From Rhodospirillaceae bacterium (GTDB lineage: Bacteria; Pseudomonadota; Alphaproteobacteria; Rickettsiales; UBA3002): a stretch of 6,777 nt of DNA. Shown piece after piece: positions 1-6,734 of the stretch (position 1 is its first letter; every line of letters begins with the position of its first letter). The position numbers and the translations under genes are program-made. The stretch spans positions 1 to 6,777 of the forward strand of contig CANHAG010000072.1 of NCBI GenBank assembly GCA_947458525.1, read 5' to 3'. The notes beneath the pieces were generated by a model. That model saw only the letters and a program-made list of their open reading frames with translations. It did not search any database and was not told the origin of the DNA.

Positions 1-1671
1 GCACAATACCGTGGCCCGCATGTGATGGTGGGGCATGAGGCGCGCCGCGCCTTCGCCGAGGGGGATCAGGATGTCATCAGCTCCGTCAAACGGCTGATGG
101 GACGCGGGGCAGAGGATATTCCCGAAATTGCCGGCCTTCTTCCTTATGCGGTGGAGGCAGGTGAAGGCATGGTGCAGCTGCGCTTGACTGACCGGGTGAT
201 TACGCCGCTCGAAGTCTCGGCCGATATTCTGCGCCATATGAAAGGGCTCGCCACCGAAGCCCTGGGGCGCGAGGTAACCAAGGCGGTGATCACCGTGCCG
301 GCCTATTTTGACGACGCGGCGCGCGCCGCGACGAAAGACGCAGCACGGCTTGCCGGCATAGAAGTGCTGCGCTTGCTGAATGAGCCGACGGCGGCTGCGC
401 TTGCCTACGGTCTTGAGCACGAGGCGGAGGGAGTTTTCGCCGTGTATGATCTGGGCGGCGGCACGTTTGATATTTCAATTCTGAAGCTCGAAAAGGGCGT
501 GTTTCAGGTGTTGGCCACGGCCGGAGATACCCAGCTTGGCGGCGATGATTTTGACCGCAAAATTGCTGAACATATCCTTAAAAACGCGCAGATTACCGAG
601 ATGCATCTGGGCGAAATGAACCAGCTGCTGGCCGCCTGCCGCAAGGCCAAGGAAGCACTTTCGGAGGCTGAAACCACCACCCTCGAATGGGGCGGGGAGC
701 AGTTTGACATCACCCGCGCACTGCTTGAGAAAAAAATCACCCCGCTGATCGGCATTACTCTGCTTTGTGCTGAACAGGCGCTGATAGATGCCGGGGTGGA
801 AAAAAACGAGGTACGCGCGGTGGTGATGGTGGGTGGCTCCACCCGTGTGCCTAAAGTGAAACAGGAAGTGGCCGCATGGTTTGGCTGCCCGCTGCATGAT
901 GCGCTCGACCCTGATCTTGTCGTGGCGCTGGGTGCCGCGATTCAGGCAGAGGCGCTGACCAAAGGCGCCAACCACCTGCTGCTCGATGTGGTGCCGCTCT
1001 CGCTTGGGCTTGAGACCTACGGCGGAATTGTTGAAAAAATCATCCACCGCAATACGCCGATTCCGGTCGCGGTGCGGCAGGAATTCACCACCTATCAGGA
1101 TGAGCAGACGGCAATCGTTTTCCATATCGTGCAGGGCGAGCGCGAAAAAGTGTCGGATTGCCGTTCGCTTGCACGCTTTACGCTTTCAGGCATTCCGCCC
1201 ATGGTGGCGGGTGCGGCGCGCGTGGCGGTAACCTTCCAGATTGATGCGGACGGGCTGTTAAGCGTGAGCGCGGCAGAAGCCATCAGCGGTGCCGCAGCCG
1301 AGATTACTGTCCGCCCCTCTTACGGCCTTGCCTTTGAAGAAATCGAACGTATGCTCCGCGACAGCATGGAGCATGCGCGGTCGGATATTACTGAACGCCT
1401 TCTGATTGAGGCGCGGGTGGAGGCCGAACGTGTGATGCTGGAACTGGCGCAGGCGATGAAAATAAGCCCCGAACAGTTAAAGCCGGGCGAGGCGGATATG
1501 TTCGCAGCGCACATGGAGACGTTGAAAGCAGCGATGGCTGGAAATGACCGGGAGCGGATTGACTATGAAACGCAGCAGCTGCATGTGCTGGTGGCCGGAT
1601 TTGCTGAGAGGCGCATGAATGCCGCCATTGCCAGTGCACTGGCGGGTAAGAATGTAAATGATGTGACGTAG
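1..1671 (+). CDS. hscA: Fe-S cluster assembly Hsp70 chaperone HscA (5' end outside window)
   Basis: HscA is the specialised cytoplasmic Hsp70 of the ISC pathway. With the J-protein HscB it binds the scaffold IscU and uses ATP to promote transfer of the [2Fe-2S] cluster to acceptors. The reading frame is open from base 1 (first residues [18 protein letters not shown]), so the GTG at 22 is internal. Against E. coli HscA (616 aa, from memory) about 55 N-terminal residues are missing, including the first phosphate loop (DLGTTNS). The visible part is 556 codons, which fits full family length. Visible motifs are SSVKRLMGR and [25 protein letters not shown], the second phosphate loop [10 protein letters not shown] (codons about 150-159), the adenosine motif [13 protein letters not shown] (about nt 820-858), the interdomain linker [13 protein letters not shown] (nt 976-1014), then the beta substrate-binding domain with the HscA-like stretch [16 protein letters not shown], and a helical lid to the TAG stop. 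HscA is favoured over DnaK by that stretch, the short lid without a DnaK-type acidic tail, and the fdx gene 11 nt downstream. Confidence 0.96.
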   Translation, partial: AQYRGPHVMVGHEARRAFAEGDQDVISSVKRLMGRGAEDIPEIAGLLPYAVEAGEGMVQLRLTDRVITPLEVSADILRHMKGLATEALGREVTKAVITVPAYFDDAARAATKDAARLAGIEVLRLLNEPTAAALAYGLEHEAEGVFAVYDLGGGTFDISILKLEKGVFQVLATAGDTQLGGDDFDRKIAEHILKNAQITEMHLGEMNQLLAACRKAKEALSEAETTTLEWGGEQFDITRALLEKKITPLIGITLLCAEQALIDAGVEKNEVRAVVMVGGSTRVPKVKQEVAAWFGCPLHDALDPDLVVALGAAIQAEALTKGANHLLLDVVPLSLGLETYGGIVEKIIHRNTPIPVAVRQEFTTYQDEQTAIVFHIVQGEREKVSDCRSLARFTLSGIPPMVAGAARVAVTFQIDADGLLSVSAAEAISGAAAEITVRPSYGLAFEEIERMLRDSMEHARSDITERLLIEARVEAERVMLELAQAMKISPEQLKPGEADMFAAHMETLKAAMAGNDRERIDYETQQLHVLVAGFAERRMNAAIASALAGKNVNDVT

Positions 1672-1682
1672 GGAGAAACAAC

Positions 1683-2021
1683 ATGCCAAAAATAACGTTT
1701 CAACTGGCCGATGGCAGTGAAAAAATTGTGGATGCGCCAAACGGCATTTCGCTGCTGGAGGTCGCGCACCAGAACGCGATTCCGCTTGAAGGTGCGTGCG
1801 AGGGCTCGCTTGCCTGCTCCACCTGTCACGTGATTGTGGACGAAGCATTTTATAGCGGTTTGCCGCCCGCGACGGATGATGAGGAGGATATGCTCGATCT
1901 GGCTTTTGGCCTTACCCACACCTCGCGCCTTGGCTGCCAGATTATGATGAATGACAGTCTTGACGGGTTGAAAGTCAGCGTGCCTTCCGCTACACGCAAC
2001 ATGATGGTCGATAAAAAATAG
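1683..2021 (+). CDS. fdx: ISC-type [2Fe-2S] ferredoxin (adrenodoxin/FDX2 class)
   Basis: This is a small (112 aa) soluble electron carrier of the adrenodoxin-like ferredoxin family. In the ISC system it supplies electrons for cluster assembly on IscU. The four cluster ligands are visible as C39, C45, C48 and C85 in the pattern C-x5-C-x2-C-x36-C ([10 protein letters not shown], then RLGCQ), with the family motifs HVIVD after the third cysteine and an acidic DDEEDMLD helix that in relatives contacts the partner proteins. The C-terminus PSATRNM resembles the tail of mitochondrial FDX2/Yah1 and alphaproteobacterial ISC ferredoxins more than E. coli Fdx. The ATG start is supported by a GGAG Shine-Dalgarno sequence at 1672-1675, seven bases upstream, directly after the hscA stop. 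No separate promoter fits in the 11-nt gap, so the gene is almost certainly co-transcribed with hscA. Confidence 0.96.
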   Translation: MPKITFQLADGSEKIVDAPNGISLLEVAHQNAIPLEGACEGSLACSTCHVIVDEAFYSGLPPATDDEEDMLDLAFGLTHTSRLGCQIMMNDSLDGLKVSVPSATRNMMVDKK

Positions 2022-2039
2022 ATACAAAAAAGGAACGTT

Positions 2040-3500
2040 ATGAAAAACGAATCTGCCCCCACCGCCTCGCCCGGAAAGCGCCGCTTGATGAAGCGCATCA
2101 TTCTCGGAATTTTCATTCTGCTGCTACTCATCGGCGGTGGCGCCTATGTTGCCTCGCGCTTCGGGCTTGATAAAGCCCTTGTCACCCAGCAGCTGGATGG
2201 GTGGATTGCGCGCGCGGAAGAAAAAGCGAAAGAGGAAGGGGTGAAGCTTGATATTGCCTATGACTCCATCACCCTGGCCGGAGGATTCACCGACCGCCAC
2301 GCTATTATTCGCAATCTGCGCGTCACGGTGGGAGGTCAGGGCATGCCTTACGAGCCCCAGGAAACGCGCACCTACCGCACGGCGGAAATGCAGTTTTTCC
2401 CTCGCAGCCATGACATGCAGGATTTCTCCTTGCGGCTTCCGGCACCGCTCGAGATGACGGAAAATCAAGACGAACACCCCACGATGACGCTTATCAGCGA
2501 CACCCCGCTTGCGTTTGAGGTAGAGCAGATGACGCGCGCGGATGGTGAGTATTACGAGGTCACCCACCCGCTGCCAGCACTTGTTACGCTGCGCTATTTT
2601 GCCGGTCAGGAAGCCAGCGGCGAGGAAGAGGCAACGCCGGAACTCTCGCCACGCTATGATGCGGTAAAAATTGAACAGCAGGGTGGCGTGTTCCGCTACC
2701 TCGCCAATAAGGAAGATTCAGCGATTGGCACCACCGAATTCCGGGCAGAAAATATCCGTGTCATTCCGGTCGGCATGGAGCAGGAAACGGTCAAAATTGC
2801 TGGCCTTTCGCTTGATTACCGCAACCAGATCAATGCTGAAAAGAAAAACGATGTAACGGTTGATATTTCGCTGGATAACCTCTCTGCGGCGGAAGAATAT
2901 CTGCCCCACACGCCATTCAGTGCAAAAATTGCCTTCGCTTTTGAGGGGGCGCTGCCCGAAACTCCCGAACAGCTGGCGGCGACGGGTAATCGTGAAACTG
3001 CGTTCAAGCTTGAGGATTTTTCGCTCCATACCAAAGATGCAAACATCGACGCTACGGCGGATTTCATCACCAAAGGCGATGATATTTTGCCCATCGGCAC
3101 CGCGACAGTGACTTTCACTAATATTCCTTCCTGGCGTAATTTCATGAAGGATTATGAATTGATCACCGCCCCCACCGAAGAGCTGATCAACACCATTTTA
3201 CTGCGCACGGCAGATACGCGGCTGGTGGATGCTGGCGATGTAACGCTGAACATTCAGCGCGTGCGCGGCGGTGCGTTTGAGATTGGTAACTCCACCTTTG
3301 AAGAAGTGCTGGCTATTTTGATGGGCAATATGAAAACACCGCTGGATGCCCCAGCACCAAAACCCACGGCAGAAACAACAGCGCCACAGAATGAAGCTGC
3401 GCCGGAGCAGCCAGCAGAATCAGCCAAGGAGCCCGCGCCTGCTATGGATGCGCCACCGGCCAAGCCTGAACAAAAACAACCCGAAAAAACGGCGGAATAA
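2040..3500 (+). CDS. Membrane-anchored, probably periplasmic protein of unknown function
   Basis: I do not recognise this 486-residue protein with certainty. A basic N-terminus (KRRLMKR, about residues 13-19) precedes one hydrophobic segment (about 20-38, IILGIFILLLLIGGGAYVA), the layout of an uncleaved signal anchor with the rest in the periplasm. A charged amphipathic helix follows (about 42-68), then a long stretch of alternating short strands (about 70-425), and from about 433 a disordered tail rich in Pro, Ala, Glu and Lys. The layout of anchor, helix, then 'xIxYDSITLAGGF' strand resembles AsmA-like, DUF945 or DUF2125 envelope proteins; this is a resemblance of pattern, not a family assignment. 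There is no cysteine anywhere, so it is not a cysteine-ligated Fe-S protein despite its neighbours. The ATG is preceded by AGGA at 2031-2034 with five bases of spacing. It lies 18 nt after fdx and 2 nt before pepF, so it probably belongs to the same transcript. Confidence 0.85.
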   Translation: MKNESAPTASPGKRRLMKRIILGIFILLLLIGGGAYVASRFGLDKALVTQQLDGWIARAEEKAKEEGVKLDIAYDSITLAGGFTDRHAIIRNLRVTVGGQGMPYEPQETRTYRTAEMQFFPRSHDMQDFSLRLPAPLEMTENQDEHPTMTLISDTPLAFEVEQMTRADGEYYEVTHPLPALVTLRYFAGQEASGEEEATPELSPRYDAVKIEQQGGVFRYLANKEDSAIGTTEFRAENIRVIPVGMEQETVKIAGLSLDYRNQINAEKKNDVTVDISLDNLSAAEEYLPHTPFSAKIAFAFEGALPETPEQLAATGNRETAFKLEDFSLHTKDANIDATADFITKGDDILPIGTATVTFTNIPSWRNFMKDYELITAPTEELINTILLRTADTRLVDAGDVTLNIQRVRGGAFEIGNSTFEEVLAILMGNMKTPLDAPAPKPTAETTAPQNEAAPEQPAESAKEPAPAMDAPPAKPEQKQPEKTAE

Positions 3501-3502
3501 CC

Positions 3503-5287
3503 ATGGCCAAAAAGCCTGCGAAAGAGAAGCTGCCACGCTGGGATTTATCCCATCTTTACACAAGCCCGAAAGATCACGCGGTGGCGCGCGATCTGGCGCA
3601 GATTGACAAGGAAACGGCGGGGTTCGCCAAGCAGTATCAGGGCAAAGTCGGCAAACTGAGCGCTGAGGCGCTGGCGGAAGCTCTGCGCCAGTATGAGCAG
3701 ATGCAGGAGCGTTCCGGCAAGCTCGGTAGCTTCGCACAGCTGCTCTATGCCAGCGATATGAGCAACCCTGCCCATACGCAGTTTTATCAGAATATCATGG
3801 AGGCGCTGACGACGTATTCCTCGCGTCTGGTATTTTTCACGCTGGAGCTGAACCGTATCAGCGATGAGATGCTTGCGAAGCACTATAAATCCTCCGCCCG
3901 GCTGCGCCATTATCGCCCCTGGCTTGAGGCGGTGCGTAGTTTCAAACCCTATCAGTTAAGTGATGCGCTCGAGCGTTACATTCACGAGCAATCGGTGACT
4001 CAGGCCAGCTGGGTGCGGCTGTTTGATGAATCAATTGCGCGGCTCAGTTTCAAGGTGAAGGGTAAAAAACTTTCCTCGGCGGAAGTGTTCGATCTCATGT
4101 CGCACAGGGACGGAAAAACCCGCAAAGCTGCCGCGCGCGAGATTGCCCGCGTGTTTGCTGCTGAGGCGCCGACTTATACCCTCATCACCAATACGCTTGC
4201 CAAATCAAAACAGATTGAGGATTCCACGCGGGGATTTGCCTCCCCCATCTCCAGCCGCAATGTGGCCAATCAGGTGGAAGATGAGGTGGTAGAAGCGCTG
4301 CTTACAACCGTTCAGGCCAATTACGCGAAGCTTTCCCACCGTTATTACCGCTGGAAAGCAAGGCAGTTCGGCGTGAAAAAGCTGAATTACTGGGATCGCA
4401 ACGCCCCTTTGCCAAAAGGCGATGACAAAACCATTCCCTATAAAAAAGCCGTGGAGCTGGTGCTTGCCAGTTACCGCGAATTTTCGCCGGAAATGGCCGA
4501 AATCGGCACGCGCTTCTTCAAAGAAAACTGGGTGGATGTGCCAGTCAGCCCCGGCAAAGCCCCGGGGGCATTTGCGCACCCCACCGTGCCTTCCGCGCAC
4601 CCTTACCTGCTGCTGAATTATCAGGGCAAAATTCGTGATGTCATGACGCTTGCCCATGAACTCGGCCACGGGGTGCATCAGGTGCTTTCCGCCCGTCAGG
4701 GCGCGCTCATGTGCGATACGCCATTGACGCTTGCCGAGACCGCTTCCGTTTTCGGGGAAATGCTCACCTTCCAGTCGCTTCTGGCGCAGATGAAGGACAA
4801 GAAAAAACGCAGATTACTCATCGCCTCCAAGGTGGAGGATATGCTCAACACCGTGGTGCGGCAGGTGGCTTTCTGCATGTTCGAGCGCAAGCTGCATGAC
4901 GCAAGGCGCAAGGGCGAACTCTCCACGGCCGAACTTGGCGCGCTCTGGCTTGAGGTGCAGCGCGAATCTCTGGGGCCGGCGATTAAGCTTGCGCCGGAAT
5001 ACCAGCATTACTGGATGTATATTCCCCATTTCATCCATACGCCTTTTTACGTGTATGCCTATGCGTTTGGAGATTGCCTCGTCAACTCGCTTTATGGGGT
5101 GTATCAGCGCGAGAAGAAGGCCGGGCGCGGCGTTGCGTTTGCCGAAAAATACATCACCATGCTCTCTGCTGGCGGCACGCTGCGCCATAAAGAGCTGCTC
5201 GCCCCCTTCGGGCTTGACGCGACCCGCCCCGATTTCTGGCAGGAAGGGCTGAATGTGATTTCCGGCTATATCGACGCGCTGGAATAA
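3503..5287 (+). CDS. pepF: M3 family zinc oligoendopeptidase F
   Basis: This is a cytoplasmic zinc metallopeptidase that cuts short peptides, of the PepF branch of peptidase family M3; at 594 residues it has the usual family length. The N-terminus has the PepF signature WDLSHLYTSPKDHAVARDL (about 13-31), followed by the helical N-terminal oligopeptidase F region and the M3 catalytic domain (about 200-585). The zinc site is H385-E386-L-G-H389, with E386 the catalytic base and E412 in LTLAETASVFGE the likely third zinc ligand. Downstream, IPHFIHTPFYVYAYAFGDC (about 507-525) carries the conserved His/Tyr residues that stabilise the transition state in M3 enzymes. The sequence looks closest to the proteobacterial M3 'clade 3' PepF group. 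All key residues are present and there is no signal peptide. The ATG lies 2 nt after the preceding stop, with a weak GGCGG/GGA purine stretch at 3491-3496 inside the upstream gene, so translational coupling is likely. The in vivo substrate cannot be read from the sequence. Confidence 0.95.
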   Translation: MAKKPAKEKLPRWDLSHLYTSPKDHAVARDLAQIDKETAGFAKQYQGKVGKLSAEALAEALRQYEQMQERSGKLGSFAQLLYASDMSNPAHTQFYQNIMEALTTYSSRLVFFTLELNRISDEMLAKHYKSSARLRHYRPWLEAVRSFKPYQLSDALERYIHEQSVTQASWVRLFDESIARLSFKVKGKKLSSAEVFDLMSHRDGKTRKAAAREIARVFAAEAPTYTLITNTLAKSKQIEDSTRGFASPISSRNVANQVEDEVVEALLTTVQANYAKLSHRYYRWKARQFGVKKLNYWDRNAPLPKGDDKTIPYKKAVELVLASYREFSPEMAEIGTRFFKENWVDVPVSPGKAPGAFAHPTVPSAHPYLLLNYQGKIRDVMTLAHELGHGVHQVLSARQGALMCDTPLTLAETASVFGEMLTFQSLLAQMKDKKKRRLLIASKVEDMLNTVVRQVAFCMFERKLHDARRKGELSTAELGALWLEVQRESLGPAIKLAPEYQHYWMYIPHFIHTPFYVYAYAFGDCLVNSLYGVYQREKKAGRGVAFAEKYITMLSAGGTLRHKELLAPFGLDATRPDFWQEGLNVISGYIDALE

Positions 5288-5323
5288 TCTTCCTGATATT
5301 TCTGCATTTGCTGCGTGATGATC

Positions 5324-5351
5324 TTGCCGTTTTTTCCTTCTTTCGCATAAT
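5324..5351 (+). promoter_or_regulatory. Candidate sigma70-type promoter for the 5420-6640 gene
   Basis: A -35-like TTGCCG (5324-5329) and a -10-like CATAAT (5346-5351, five of six bases of TATAAT) are separated by 16 bases in the gap after pepF. Transcription would start near 5358, about 60 bases before the ATG at 5420. This is a consensus match by eye only. The CtrA-type boxes lie downstream of this inferred start, which would favour repression if this promoter is the one used. Confidence 0.4.
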
Positions 5352-5378
5352 CGAGGCTTGCCGCGAGCGAAAAGCCGT

Positions 5379-5406
5379 GTTAACGAATCGTTAACCATTT
5401 GTTAAC
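5379..5406. promoter_or_regulatory. Two overlapping CtrA-type binding boxes (TTAA-N7-TTAA)
   Basis: The palindrome GTTAAC occurs three times at exact 11-bp steps (5379-5384, 5390-5395, 5401-5406). This gives two consecutive matches to the CtrA consensus TTAA-N7-TTAA(C): TTAA-CGAATCG-TTAAC (from 5380) and TTAA-CCATTTG-TTAAC (from 5391). The last two half-sites also match the extended half-site TTAACCAT. CtrA is the essential cell-cycle response regulator of alphaproteobacteria. Because each half-site is palindromic the boxes read as matches on both strands. They lie just upstream of the ATG at 5420 and overlap the alternative TTG start at 5399. The only gene they can plausibly control is the downstream one, since pepF points toward the site and ends at 5287. 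Confidence 0.72.
5385..5389. promoter_or_regulatory. GANTC (CcrM-type) methylation site inside the first CtrA box
   Basis: GAATC forms most of the seven-base spacer between the first two TTAA half-sites. GANTC is the target of CcrM, the cell-cycle adenine methyltransferase of alphaproteobacteria, and GANTC sites in promoters can make transcription depend on methylation state. A second GAATC lies at 5462-5466 within the coding region. A single pentamer is expected by chance about every 256 bp, so only its position is notable. Confidence 0.45.
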
Positions 5407-5419
5407 CATTGTCACCGGC

Positions 5420-6640
5420 ATGCTACGACGTATTACAGGCTATTTACGGGCAGAGGGGCAGGAATCCACCCTTCCCACCCTTGCTATCCACCGGCTTGAG
5501 CCGGGGGCAGGGCTGGTATTTGGCGCGCATACGCCGCTTACTGATCTGGCCGGGCGTAGGGCACGGGTAGTAAATATTCTTACCTATCAGTTCGGCAGCA
5601 CGCGCACGGTGAGCTATCAGCTGATGACGGAAGATGAGCTGCCGCGCGTGCTGACAGTGGCAGAAGATGCAGATGGCTATTATCTGGCGATTTCCCGCCC
5701 GCTGGGGGCGGAGGAGCAGCATCGCTGGTTTGACCGCGACGCGCTTGGCTTTTTCATTGAGCCTTCCTCGGCCAAAACCCTGAAATGCCGGGTGAGCGAT
5801 GCAGATTATCCGGGCTGGACTGCACCGAAATTTATCAAATCCATCGACGGGATGGAGGGAAAAATCGGCGATGGGAGATTGCTGAAAGGAGAATCCGAAA
5901 AATCCATGCAGTCGCTGCGCTATAGCCTCTTGGTTTCGGAAGCGGGCGATAAGGCGGTGGAGATTGAACGCTATACGAAAACGGGCGAGCTGCGCCTCTA
6001 TGTCACGGTTTACCGCCCGGCGGGAGATGTAACCCAGATTCTTGAGACCATTCCCCATATTCCGGCGCCGCCGCCCATGCGGGTAGCGGTGGAAACGCCG
6101 CGTCCGCCAGTGCATCCGGAACCAGCACCAGCTATTGCTGCGGAAGTTGTGCCTGAGCCTGAGCCTGTGCCAGAGCCTGTGCCGGAGCCCGCACCTCCCC
6201 CGGTAGCACCCAAAAAGCCAGATTTCAGGCGGCTGAGTGACACGCCGCCGGTGAAAATAGCTGCGCCGGAGATTACGCCAGAGGCGGACGCGCCGCCCCT
6301 TCCGGCCTTTCTGATACACGAGAAAAAACCCGCCCGTCGTCCGCATTTCATAGTGTTCGATGAAATCCTCCCCCCCGAAATTGAGCGGGTGCGGTGCGAT
6401 ATGGCCACGGCCAAACTGCTGATTGATGCCTCAATCGCCCGCGGCGTGCGCGTGCGCGATCTGTTACGCCAGATGACGGGGCTCACCACCCCCGCCCATG
6501 ACGAGGTGCTGTTTGAAATGCCGCTGAGTGAGGAAGATTATATGCAGCTCGCCCAGCGCTATCACCTGAAGCCCGACCGCAAGAGCGAACTGCGCCAGCG
6601 GCTGATGGAAGAAATCGCCAGTAAGCTGCGTCACGCATAA
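5420..6640 (+). CDS. Uncharacterised cytoplasmic protein with Pro/Glu-rich linker, probably CtrA-regulated
   Basis: I do not recognise this protein. From the ATG at 5420 it has 406 residues in three parts. Residues 1 to about 212 form a mixed alpha/beta-looking domain (HRLEPGAGLVFGAHTPLTDL, VVNILTYQF, WFDRDALGFFIEP). Residues about 213-305 are low-complexity and rich in Pro, Glu and Ala, including PEPEPVPEPVPEPAPPP at 245-261. Residues about 306-406 are a charged, mainly helical domain (ATAKLLIDASIARGVRVRDLLRQM, then SEEDYMQLAQRYHL and a basic/acidic C-terminal helix). No signal peptide, membrane segment or known catalytic motif is visible, so a cytoplasmic scaffold or adaptor role is only a guess. 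The frame extends up to a TTG at 5399, but that codon lies inside the CtrA-type boxes, so ATG 5420 is the better start; neither has a good Shine-Dalgarno sequence. Composition and codon use look like the neighbours, so it is probably a native gene. Confidence 0.82.
   Translation: MLRRITGYLRAEGQESTLPTLAIHRLEPGAGLVFGAHTPLTDLAGRRARVVNILTYQFGSTRTVSYQLMTEDELPRVLTVAEDADGYYLAISRPLGAEEQHRWFDRDALGFFIEPSSAKTLKCRVSDADYPGWTAPKFIKSIDGMEGKIGDGRLLKGESEKSMQSLRYSLLVSEAGDKAVEIERYTKTGELRLYVTVYRPAGDVTQILETIPHIPAPPPMRVAVETPRPPVHPEPAPAIAAEVVPEPEPVPEPVPEPAPPPVAPKKPDFRRLSDTPPVKIAAPEITPEADAPPLPAFLIHEKKPARRPHFIVFDEILPPEIERVRCDMATAKLLIDASIARGVRVRDLLRQMTGLTTPAHDEVLFEMPLSEEDYMQLAQRYHLKPDRKSELRQRLMEEIASKLRHA
6164..6187 (+). 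repeat. 12-bp tandem repeat encoding Pro-Val-Pro-Glu twice
   Basis: Two in-frame 12-base units, CCTGTGCCAGAG and CCTGTGCCGGAG, differ at one third codon position and encode PVPE-PVPE. They sit in a wider Pro/Glu stretch (6152-6202), in the linker of the uncharacterised 406-residue protein. Such repeats commonly expand and contract in steps that keep the frame, changing linker length without harming the flanking domains. Confidence 0.75.
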
Positions 6641-6698
6641 ATACGTCCCATACTAGCCGTTTATGATGGTCTGGTGGCAGATTTGATTTGATTTCCGG

Positions 6699-6727
6699 TT
6701 GCATCACTTGCGCACTGCCCCTACAAC
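6699..6727 (+). promoter_or_regulatory. Weak candidate promoter for lepA
   Basis: TTGCAT (6699-6704) and TACAAC (6722-6727, four of six bases of TATAAT) are 17 bases apart in the 94-nt gap before lepA. The inferred transcription start would fall about one base before the ATG at 6735, implying a leaderless or nearly leaderless message, which agrees with the absence of a Shine-Dalgarno sequence. Both hexamers are poor matches. The rest of the gap holds only a triple GATTT run (6680-6694) and nothing else recognisable. Confidence 0.2.
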
Positions 6728-6734
6728 CCCGGCC

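Noticed and set aside
22..24. GTG at 22 as the start of hscA.
   Set aside because: The frame is open to base 1 and the residues before GTG align with internal HscA sequence; the real start is outside the window.
475..1125. Long minus-strand open frame of 216 codons opposite hscA.
   Set aside because: It lies wholly antisense to strongly conserved HscA motifs and shows no recognisable domain; it is a shadow of hscA codon use.
5324..5346. T-run after pepF (5330-5335) as a possible Rho-independent terminator.
   Set aside because: No GC-rich inverted repeat precedes the T-run; the only pairing found nearby is a weak 5-bp match with a long loop.
5266..5379. Minus-strand open stretch of 37 codons ending in TAG, with a protein-like composition (for example DYAKEGKNGKIITQQ), directly beside the CtrA-type boxes.
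   Set aside because: It has no ATG, GTG or TTG start in its first two dozen codons, a stop (TAA) bounds it inside the CtrA-type box, and its end overlaps the conserved pepF C-terminus. A remnant gene end is possible but not supported.
5399..5419. TTG at 5399 as the start of the 406-residue gene, adding seven residues.
   Set aside because: The codon and the bases before it are part of the CtrA-type element and no ribosome binding site precedes it; the ATG at 5420 is more likely.
5444..6346. Minus-strand open frame of 300 codons opposite the 406-residue gene.
   Set aside because: Its composition is rich in Arg and His, as expected for the complement of a Pro/Glu-rich coding region. The + strand frame has a plausible start, an upstream regulatory site and domain-like structure, so the antisense frame is taken as a shadow.
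6680..6694. Triple GATTT direct repeat in the gap before lepA.
   Set aside because: It is only 15 bases of simple repeat with no symmetry or known operator match; chance is sufficient.
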